A stretch of DNA of 50,890 nucleotides, from assembly GCF_026168755.1 (NCBI RefSeq), contig NZ_JAPFDR010000020.1, forward strand, positions 1-50,890, read 5' to 3'. The notes beneath the pieces were generated by a model that worked only from the letters and a program-made list of their open reading frames with translations, was not told the origin of the DNA and did no database searches. Shown here piece after piece: positions 44,754-50,890 of this stretch. The stretch's first letter is position 1. Every line of letters starts with the position of its first letter. This DNA is from Clostridium sp. (GTDB lineage: Bacteria > Bacillota > Clostridia > Clostridiales > Clostridiaceae). Both the position numbers and the translations under genes were made by a program.

Positions 44754-47700
44754 TTAAATTATTATTGATTTATTAGCTTTATTAATCATACTTGCTGGAA
44801 TTTCTTCATGAAGCTCCCATACAAAACTAATAGGTTTATCACCACTATGACTTCTATATTCACAAGTACCTAAATAGGTAAATGGTGATGTAAGTCCATC
44901 TCTAGCTTTATATTCTCTAACAAAAAGAGCAATCTTATTTCCAGTTTTTAAATGATTAATATATCTTTGACCTGTTGTACTTTGTATTGAAGTTTTACTT
45001 TGAGTTTGCCAGTGAAATAGCTTTTCATTAATTGCATAATCTTCATAAAGTGTAGATGGTGAAAAATCTTTATCACTCTTATTTAATGTTATAAAAAATA
45101 TATCTGTTTTTTTATCTTCAAAATACTTAACACCTTCTCTAAAAGCTGGCTTTTTCTCTTCATTAAAGTACCCAAAGGCAGCCATAATTACATCTGTTGT
45201 ATAATCACAATGTAAATCTAAAGGGCAATCAAAGCCTAAATCAACTTTCTTATCTATAAATTCAATATGTTTATAATTATATCTTAATATATCACGAGCT
45301 TCTTTCATCATAGTTTTATTGCTAAGTAATTTATTAATTCCTTCATTTATAGATGTTAATCCAACTTTATTAGGTGAATCATTATAGAAAATATAATACA
45401 TCATATTTAGCATTAATTTTTCTTCACTATTAAAATCAACTTCTGAAATATTATCATAGTTATTAATTATTTTAACAATAAATTCTATGAATCTTCTTGA
45501 ATTAATAAATAATAAATTATATAGCTTTTTAGTTATTATATCTTCATTTTCATCATAAAAATCTTCTTTTTCTTCTGCAAGTACACACATTCTTGAAAAG
45601 CTTCTATCTTTACTCTTGCCATAAAAATCTGTTAAGGATAAATTATGATAATCTAAAAAGTTTTCTAAAGTTAATTCTAAGTCTGTGTCACCTTTAAATG
45701 TTCTAATCTTATTTATTAAATTTGTTTTTGTATTAGCTGCAGATTTTATATTTCTTAAAATATATTCTTTAGCTTCTTTTTCTAATTGAATATAACATCC
45801 CTTAGGTAAAGTTAAAAATCCATTTTCAATATACTCTTTTACAGATTTATTAGTTCTACCAATTAGTGACCTAAACTTTTCCTCAAAGTTATAATTTTTA
45901 TGCGCTTGTCCAACATAATCGAGAACAGTTAAACATTCTTTTCCTTCACTTAGTCTTAATCCTCTTCCTAGCTGTTGTAAAAATACAGTTAAGCTCTCTG
46001 TTGGTCTTAAAAATAAAATAGTATTAACTTCTGGAATATCAACACCTTCATTATATATATCAACAACAAAAATAACCTTTATTTCTCCATTAACTAATCT
46101 TTCCTTAGCATTATTTCTATCCTCTTTTTTACTTTCATCTGTTAATGCTAATGATGGAATACCTGCCTCATTAAATCTTAAAGCCATAAATTTTGCATGC
46201 TCTTTACTTACACAGAATCCTAGCCCTACTACTTCATTTATATCTGTAATATATTTATTTAAACTTGCAAGTATATTATTAACTCTTATATCATTTCCTG
46301 TATAAACTTTATCTAATTCACTTATATTATATCCTTTTCTTTGCCATTTAAGTTTTGATAAGTCTACTGAATCCGATACTGCAAAATATTGAAATGGACT
46401 TAATAACTTTCTATCTATTGCTTCTGGTAATCTTATTTCTCCTGATATTCTATCTTCAAAATATTTAAATATATCTTTATTATCATTTCTTTCAGGAGTT
46501 GCAGTTAATCCTAATAATACTTTAGGCTTATAATAACTTAATAATCTTTGATATGATGGTGCGGCTGCATGGTGAAATTCATCAACTATAATAAAATCAT
46601 AGTAATCTTCAGATGTTATTTCACATAAATCTTTACTATTTAAACTTTGTATAGAAACAAATAAATGATCTAAGGTTTCAGGAGTTCTTCCCCCTACCAT
46701 TAATTCACCAAAATTATTATTTTTTAATATTGCTCTAAAGGTATCTCTTGCTTGTTTTAATATTTCTTCACGATGAACTACAAATAATAACCTATTAGCC
46801 TTGCCCCTGTTTTCTTTGCAAAAATCTTTATAGTCAAAGGCTGAAATTACAGTTTTACCTACACCAGTTGCAGCAATAACTAAGTTTCTATTTTTATTGA
46901 AAATCTTTCTTTCAACTTTAAGTTTTTCTAATATTTCTTTTTGATAAGCATATGGTCTTATATCAAAAGTAAAGTTTAAATCATTATCACTGTCTTTTTG
47001 TTCTTTTCTTAATGATTTTTGCAATCTTCTTTTATCCTCTTCTGTTCCATTGTAAGAAACAAATTCCGAATCATACCAATAGCTTTCAAAGGTAGCTTCA
47101 AACTTCTTTATAATATCAAAGGAATCTTGTTCTGTTATTTTTAAATTCCACTCTAACCCTGAAGTTAATGCAGCATTTGAAAGATTTGATGAACCTATAT
47201 ATGCAGTTGTAAAGCCTGTTTCTCTTTTAAACATATAAGCTTTTGCATGAAGTCTTGTTCTATCTGTATCATAAGAAATTTTAATTTCTGTATTAGGTAG
47301 CTTACTTAACTCTTCAATCGCTTTAACATCTGTAGCTCCCATATATGAAGTAGTGATTATTCTTAGTTTTTTATTATTGTTTATTGTTGCTTCTTTTAAA
47401 CTTTCAATAATACATCTTATTCCACTCCACTTTACAAATGAAACTAATAAATCTATAGAATCACAGGATAGTATTTCTTTATTTAATTCTCCTAACATAT
47501 TAGGTTCTTGTCCTGATCCTGTGAATAATGAGCTTTGTGATAATGGAGTTACTGGTCTTGTTGCTTTTTTGCTGTTTAATGCTCTTTTATTGTTTACTTT
47601 TGAATATAGAGCTGTTAGCATTTCTCCATTTTTATCTATTTCATATTTTTTAATGTCCTCTTCATTTGACACTTTGCTTAATATGTTAATTATGTCATTA

Positions 47701-47924
47701 CATGCTTCTATTTGTTTTATTAGTTTTTCGCTATCTTCTTTTTCTTTATCTCTAATATAGTTTAGGGATTTTCTTATTATTTGTGATATGTATTGTGAAA
47801 GGATTGCTTTTGCTTCTTCTTTATCTATTTTATCTTTATCTATAATGAATTTTTCTTGTTCTAGGTTGTTTAGTTGTTGTAGTATTTCTTTGTTTATTAT
47901 TTGTTCGTATATACCTTCTTTCAA
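44754..47924 (-). CDS. PLD-nuclease / SF2 helicase / DUF3427 fusion protein
   Basis: A 1056-residue protein. A helical N-terminal segment (1-120) leads to a phospholipase-D-type nuclease domain (about 140-290) with one HxK (H226, K228) in RLHAKAYMF and YIGSSNLSNAAL. A superfamily II helicase follows, with AATGVGKT (K357), DEFHH (DEAH variant), LTATPER and LQQLGRGLRLSEG. The rest (about 670-1056) is a DUF3427-type C-terminal region. Such proteins are widespread, often next to mobile DNA, and likely act on DNA; a role in defence is plausible but not shown. TTG at 47924 is eight bases after GGAGG and is preferred to the ATG at 47939, which precedes that site. Confidence 0.88.
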   Translation of the reverse strand: MKEGIYEQIINKEILQQLNNLEQEKFIIDKDKIDKEEAKAILSQYISQIIRKSLNYIRDKEKEDSEKLIKQIEACNDIINILSKVSNEEDIKKYEIDKNGEMLTALYSKVNNKRALNSKKATRPVTPLSQSSLFTGSGQEPNMLGELNKEILSCDSIDLLVSFVKWSGIRCIIESLKEATINNNKKLRIITTSYMGATDVKAIEELSKLPNTEIKISYDTDRTRLHAKAYMFKRETGFTTAYIGSSNLSNAALTSGLEWNLKITEQDSFDIIKKFEATFESYWYDSEFVSYNGTEEDKRRLQKSLRKEQKDSDNDLNFTFDIRPYAYQKEILEKLKVERKIFNKNRNLVIAATGVGKTVISAFDYKDFCKENRGKANRLLFVVHREEILKQARDTFRAILKNNNFGELMVGGRTPETLDHLFVSIQSLNSKDLCEITSEDYYDFIIVDEFHHAAAPSYQRLLSYYKPKVLLGLTATPERNDNKDIFKYFEDRISGEIRLPEAIDRKLLSPFQYFAVSDSVDLSKLKWQRKGYNISELDKVYTGNDIRVNNILASLNKYITDINEVVGLGFCVSKEHAKFMALRFNEAGIPSLALTDESKKEDRNNAKERLVNGEIKVIFVVDIYNEGVDIPEVNTILFLRPTESLTVFLQQLGRGLRLSEGKECLTVLDYVGQAHKNYNFEEKFRSLIGRTNKSVKEYIENGFLTLPKGCYIQLEKEAKEYILRNIKSAANTKTNLINKIRTFKGDTDLELTLENFLDYHNLSLTDFYGKSKDRSFSRMCVLAEEKEDFYDENEDIITKKLYNLLFINSRRFIEFIVKIINNYDNISEVDFNSEEKLMLNMMYYIFYNDSPNKVGLTSINEGINKLLSNKTMMKEARDILRYNYKHIEFIDKKVDLGFDCPLDLHCDYTTDVIMAAFGYFNEEKKPAFREGVKYFEDKKTDIFFITLNKSDKDFSPSTLYEDYAINEKLFHWQTQSKTSIQSTTGQRYINHLKTGNKIALFVREYKARDGLTSPFTYLGTCEYRSHSGDKPISFVWELHEEIPASMINKANKSIII

Positions 47925-47999
47925 TGTTGCTCCCTCCATTATTATTTTCTTTCTTATATTTTATCATATTTGGGTATAATATTTATATTTACGTATAAT

Positions 48000-48023
48000 A
48001 AAAGCCACATTACTGCGGCTTTT
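48000..48023. terminator. Terminator-like hairpin
   Basis: AAAAGCC (48000-48006) pairs with GGCTTTT (48017-48023) around a 10-base loop; a T-rich tract follows on the plus strand. It lies upstream of the helicase gene. Confidence 0.5.
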
Positions 48024-48117
48024 ATAATTCTGTTAATATAAAGTAGTAAACATCTTAAGTTTAAGTAAATTAGAATAAAGCTCTCTTATTAGTAGATTTT
48101 CATTTAGCTTGATCCCT

Positions 48118-48279
48118 AAAAAAGTGACAAGCAATGCTTGTCACTGGAAGTTTACTGGACCCGACGGATTTTTTAGAAGAACAGAGTTCTTCCTTTTGCT
48201 CTCATCAAATACTATAAATAAAGTTATTTTTTACTATTACTTATGATACGTTTCTCCGTATCAGTAGCAAGTGAGGTTT
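48118..48279 (-). ncRNA. Candidate structured RNA or long structured 3' UTR
   Basis: On the minus strand a -10-like TATAAT (48286-48291) is followed by three hairpins. They are TGATACG/CGTATCA (48244-48263), GAAGAAC/GTTCTTC (48176-48192) and a perfect 11-bp terminator, AGTGACAAGCA/TGCTTGTCACT (48123-48145), ending in a T-run. There is no open frame in it. The 48345-48524 microprotein gene lies just upstream, so it may be that gene's 3' UTR or a separate small RNA. No known RNA family recognised. Confidence 0.45.
48123..48145 (-). terminator. Strong intrinsic terminator
   Basis: Perfect 11-bp stem with a one-base centre (loop opens to about five) followed by six T on the minus strand. Confidence 0.8.
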
Positions 48280-48344
48280 TTATCTATTATACAAACTGAA
48301 ATTTATCTATTAGATTTAGATAAATAATTCTAAAGTTAAAGTAT

Positions 48345-48524
48345 TTATTTCGTATTGTTCATCACTTCTATAATATATTCTTTAAATTCTGATTTTATTT
48401 TAGGTAAAAGAGCTATTATAGCCTGTCTTACTGCTATTTTAATAATTAAATAAAATATGTACATCATACCTAAAATTAATATTGCACTAAATAATATATT
48501 TCCTAATATTTCTCCTAAATCCAT
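48345..48524 (-). CDS. Membrane microprotein (59 aa), unknown
   Basis: A 59-residue frame with AGGAGA six bases before the ATG. It starts MDLGEILGNILFSAILILGM, has one long hydrophobic helix (residues 8-30), then an amphipathic basic helix (KIAVRQAIIALLPKIKSEF) and a polar end. This layout is shared by small membrane toxins, phage holin-like proteins and membrane-stress peptides. It lies between the serine recombinase and the candidate RNA. Family not recognised. Confidence 0.65.
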   Translation of the reverse strand: MDLGEILGNILFSAILILGMMYIFYLIIKIAVRQAIIALLPKIKSEFKEYIIEVMNNTK

Positions 48525-48726
48525 ATAAGTTCTCCTTTATTTTCAATTTAATTATTAATCTCTCTAGATAGCAAATTCCTATTTATACGATAAATATAAA
48601 TACTTTCACACGATAAAATTATACCATTTATTGGTAATAATATCAATGTTATATATTTTTATTAAATTTATACTTTATATGGCAATATCCAAGTTCAACA
48701 TACTCACTCCAACATTTCTTAACATA

Positions 48727-48767
48727 AAAGAAGAAGGAGCATCCTTTATAGATACTCCTTCTTCTTT
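48727..48767 (-). terminator. Intrinsic terminator of the serine recombinase gene
   Basis: AAAGAAGAAGGAG (48727-48739) pairs with CTCCTTCTTCTTT (48755-48767), overlapping the recombinase stop. Confidence 0.75.
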
Positions 48768-50352
48768 ACTTACTATAGTCTACTAGACTATCATTTATTT
48801 TTAGTTTTATTGAATCTATTTCTCTTGATTCATTTATAGTTATTTCTGATATTATCATATGAAGTAACTTCTTCTGTTGCTCTCTAGTTGAACTTTCTGT
48901 TAGCACTTTACTGAAATTTTCTAGTATGCTCTTTATGAATTCATATGGTATTTCTTCACTTACATCGTCTGAAAGTGTAACTAGCAATGGCTCTTTTTCC
49001 TCTTGAAGACTTTTTGCTCTTTTATTTAGCTCATCTTTTCTCTCCTTGAACTCTTCCTTAGATATTAGCTCTTCTTCATATGCCTCAAAAAGTTTATGCT
49101 TCTTCTTATCTATCTTTTCAAGCTCCTTATCTATTCTTTCTAGCTCCTTCTTAGCTGGATTTATCTTATTATGTCTTTCCTTATTAATGTTATTTACTAT
49201 AGTTTCAACCATTTTCTCATTAGAAAGTAATTCTGATAACTTGCTAAATACATATTCATTAGCTTTATCAACTCTTATTGTATTAGAATTACATACACTT
49301 GTACCTTTATTCTTCCATGCTCCACAACAGTAGTAAGCTATTCTCTTCTTAGTTCCATCAGCTAACTTATTAGTAGTTCTTGAAATCACCATACCAGCCC
49401 CACATTTAGGACATCTTAGTATTCCTGTTAGTGGATACTCACCATCATATATTCTTGAAGGCTTACCTTTCTTACTTTCCATGATTGATTGTACCTTATC
49501 CCATAGCTTTTCATCAATTATTGCTTCATGTATTCCATCTGTTATTATCGGATTAGTATTTATATTTCTTCTTCTCTTTTCTGACCAGTTCTGTCTTACA
49601 GTATACCTAACTTTTCCTATGTATACTGGGTTAGTTAGAATTTCTCTTATTGAACCTACTGAAAAATCATTCCCTTTCTTAGTCTTATAACCTAGCTTAT
49701 TTAGTTGATTAGTAATAGCTTTATATCCCTTCCCATTAACATATTCATTGAAAATAAACCTAACTACTTCTGCTTCTTTCTCATTTATTGTTAGTCTATT
49801 CTTTCTTCTTTTAGCTCCTTCTTGACTATCTATTGGTACTAGGTCATACCCTAAGACTCGTCCTCCACACCATTCTCCTGATTTTGCTTTTGCACACATC
49901 CCCATTTTTACATTTTGAGCTATTGTTCCTCTCTCGAATTCTCCTATCAATGCCATCATCTGAAATTGCATTTTTCCTGCTGGTGTACTATTATCAAATT
50001 GCTCTGAATAAGAATTAAAAGCTATATTATTCTGCTCTAGTATATCTACTATCTTTAGAACATCTGAAAGCTTTCTACTTATCCTATTAATTTTCCAAGA
50101 AATCACCATCTGAAACTTTCTTTCCTCTGCATCCTTTAGAAGTTCCTTTAATGCTGCTCTATTTTTTATATCTTTACCACTTATTCCTCTATCTGAATAT
50201 ACCTTATAAACTGAGTAATTCATTCTATTACACCAATCTCTTAGAAGTCTTTCTTGTTCATCTATACTATATCCTTCTTCTGCTTGTTCTATTGTACTTA
50301 CTCTACAGTATATAGCAACATGTTCTATCTTATTTACTTTATCTATATTCAT
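48766..50352 (-). CDS. Large serine recombinase (site-specific integrase)
   Basis: A 528-residue large serine recombinase that should integrate and excise a mobile element at short att sites. The N-terminal resolvase catalytic domain has the nucleophile S19 in YCRVST, then GYSIDEQERLL and MNYSVYKVYSDRGISGKD; ISRKLSDVLKIVDIL and GEFERGTI follow. The recombinase domain (about residues 165-280) precedes a zinc ribbon (CPKCGAGM, then YYCCGAW and SVCNSN) and a coiled coil (residues about 380-460, KKELERIDKELEKIDKKKHK). GGAG precedes the ATG. A 44-bp inverted-repeat sequence lies 35 bp upstream. Other genes of the element are not obvious inside the window. Confidence 0.95.
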   Translation of the reverse strand: MNIDKVNKIEHVAIYCRVSTIEQAEEGYSIDEQERLLRDWCNRMNYSVYKVYSDRGISGKDIKNRAALKELLKDAEERKFQMVISWKINRISRKLSDVLKIVDILEQNNIAFNSYSEQFDNSTPAGKMQFQMMALIGEFERGTIAQNVKMGMCAKAKSGEWCGGRVLGYDLVPIDSQEGAKRRKNRLTINEKEAEVVRFIFNEYVNGKGYKAITNQLNKLGYKTKKGNDFSVGSIREILTNPVYIGKVRYTVRQNWSEKRRRNINTNPIITDGIHEAIIDEKLWDKVQSIMESKKGKPSRIYDGEYPLTGILRCPKCGAGMVISRTTNKLADGTKKRIAYYCCGAWKNKGTSVCNSNTIRVDKANEYVFSKLSELLSNEKMVETIVNNINKERHNKINPAKKELERIDKELEKIDKKKHKLFEAYEEELISKEEFKERKDELNKRAKSLQEEKEPLLVTLSDDVSEEIPYEFIKSILENFSKVLTESSTREQQKKLLHMIISEITINESREIDSIKLKINDSLVDYSK

Positions 50353-50387
50353 TTTTATTCTCCTATAATCATTAACTTATTTCTACT

Positions 50388-50431
50388 GAAAATATCGACA
50401 CTATTGGCACTACGGTTATGACGATATTTTC
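50388..50431. other. Candidate attachment site beside the serine recombinase
   Basis: GAAAATATCG (50388-50397) and CGATATTTTC (50422-50431) are perfect 10-bp inverted arms with a 24-base asymmetric centre, total 44 bp. Large serine recombinases use att sites of about 40-50 bp with inverted-repeat arms, and attP normally lies next to the integrase gene. Crossover dinucleotide cannot be assigned. Confidence 0.4.
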
Positions 50432-50593
50432 TATTACAATTATTCTTAGATAGTAAAGGTGGAAAGGTAGATAAGTAGATAAAAAGTTTTATTTATAAAA
50501 AATAAATTTTTATTTTTTAATTTTATTTAGGTCTACTACTTTTCCCCCTTTCCCCAATCATTTATTACGCTCTTATTATTGGATTCATCTTAC

Positions 50594-50718
50594 TTCCCCG
50601 TTTTTCCCGTAATCCCGTAAGATTTTATTATTGTTATAAAATCTTATTTATTTTTAGTTCTCTTTTCTATTTATTATAGACCTATTATTTTTTTACGGGT
50701 TTGCGGGATTTACGGGAA
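50594..50718. repeat. Inverted clusters of CCCGTAA-type repeats around a hairpin
   Basis: Left block 50594-50620 has three CCCGT-containing units; right block 50693-50718 has three units in reverse orientation (ACGGG, GCGGG, ACGGG). Between them is a perfect 10-bp hairpin, AAGATTTTAT/ATAAAATCTT (50619-50645). The G/C-runs stand out strongly from the A+T-rich surroundings. Protein-binding array or replication-type site possible. Confidence 0.6.
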
Positions 50719-50758
50719 TTATACATCTGGGTGTTGATTCTAGTTCTATTGGTGTTAG

Positions 50759-50890
50759 TATAAAGTAGTGGACACATTTAGTCGAACTAAGTAAAATATT
50801 ATTTAGTTAAGAAAGGATGTGTCCATTATGGGAAAGGGCAGAAGATACGAGCAAGAATATAAAGACATGATAGTAGATTTATTTAAGTCA
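50759..50890 (+). mobile_element. IS3-family-like element, left end (cut by window edge)
   Basis: The left end TAAAGTAGTGGACACA precedes by about 50 bp an orfA-like frame. The exact tip of the terminal repeat cannot be set without the other end. Confidence 0.6.
50828..50890 (+). CDS. IS3-family transposase OrfA, N-terminal fragment
   Basis: The frame begins MGKGRRYEQEYKDMIVDLF and runs off the window. The pattern (basic start, then YxxEYKxxIVxLF helix of the first helix-turn-helix) is typical of the OrfA of IS3/IS150-type elements. AGAAAGGATG lies upstream as ribosome site. Confidence 0.65.
   Translation, partial: MGKGRRYEQEYKDMIVDLFKS

Larger units (their letters stand above)
47925..48344. 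other. 420-bp gap with hairpins and an RNA-like region
   Basis: No protein gene. It holds the helicase promoter region, a hairpin at 48000-48023, an 11-base match to the IS3-like end (48037-48047) and the structured stretch 48118-48279. Confidence 0.5.
50353..50827. other. 475-bp gap with repeats, no gene
   Basis: Contains the candidate att-like inverted repeat, A+T-rich sequence, the CCCGTAA-type repeat blocks with a central hairpin, and the left end of the IS3-like element. No open frame with a ribosome site is seen. Confidence 0.6.

Noticed and set aside
48118..48279. Riboswitch or T-box leader
   Set aside because: None of the conserved blocks of the T-box, lysine, purine, c-di-GMP or fluoride classes is present, and no gene starts downstream in a suitable position on the minus strand within reach of the terminator.
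50594..50718. CRISPR array
   Set aside because: Repeat units are only about 7-10 bp, spacing is irregular, orientation is inverted between blocks, and no cas gene is present.

Overview
The window is very A+T-rich, with strong AGGAGG-type ribosome binding sites and many GTG/TTG starts. It carries a SCIFF peptide with its radical SAM maturase, a complete [FeFe]-hydrogenase set (hydA, E, G, F), and a sortase-anchored mucin-type glycosidase. Together these indicate an anaerobic Clostridium sensu stricto, probably host- or gut-associated. No rRNA, tRNA or CRISPR array was seen. The species cannot be fixed from sequence reading alone.

Layout, left to right. 1-4162: a truncated secreted cell-wall amidase with SH3 repeats, a fold-type I decarboxylase and an M16 peptidase. 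4163-7413: an orphan IS1595/ISXO2-type transposase with a lost catalytic residue, next to scfB and the 45-residue SCIFF precursor scfA. 7418-9104: envelope genes, including an operon of two microproteins around an M15 carboxypeptidase. 9228-12897: a YhgE/Pip membrane protein divergent from a DEAD-box helicase, with a similar dyad in both promoters. 12953-18004: a two-component system, an aldo/keto reductase, and the LemA/TPM pair. 18070-23730: a 1886-residue GH101 endo-alpha-N-acetylgalactosaminidase ending in LPKTG. 23980-26266: thioredoxin, HNH protein, esterase and a small membrane protein.

26317-29602 is a decayed accessory stretch. It holds a manganese-catalase 5' remnant, a solo ParA, unidentified fragments, a DUF4362-like protein, a P-loop kinase and a 5'-truncated GNAT gene; the last two are visibly richer in G+C. 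29688-36399 holds bioY behind a BirA-type operator, a free-standing 5'-nucleotidase C-terminal domain, two tandem YhgE/Pip genes and a HAD phosphatase. 36481-41775 is the hydrogenase cluster hydA-hydE-hydG-hydF, all on the minus strand, with a 41-bp near-perfect palindrome just upstream of hydA.

The right end (42389-50890) is accessory. It has a 560-residue protein of unknown function, a frameshifted small gene, a DUF2809 membrane protein and a PLD-helicase-DUF3427 protein. These are followed by a 59-residue membrane microprotein with a structured RNA-like region downstream, a large serine recombinase with a candidate att-like inverted repeat beside it, CCCGTAA-type repeat blocks, and the start of an IS3-family element cut by the window edge.

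Most of the window is recognisable biology. The least explained parts are the right-hand accessory block, the three YhgE/Pip genes and their operators, the dead transposase beside the SCIFF locus, and the long dyad in front of hydA. Functions are assigned from motifs read by eye; no database search was run.
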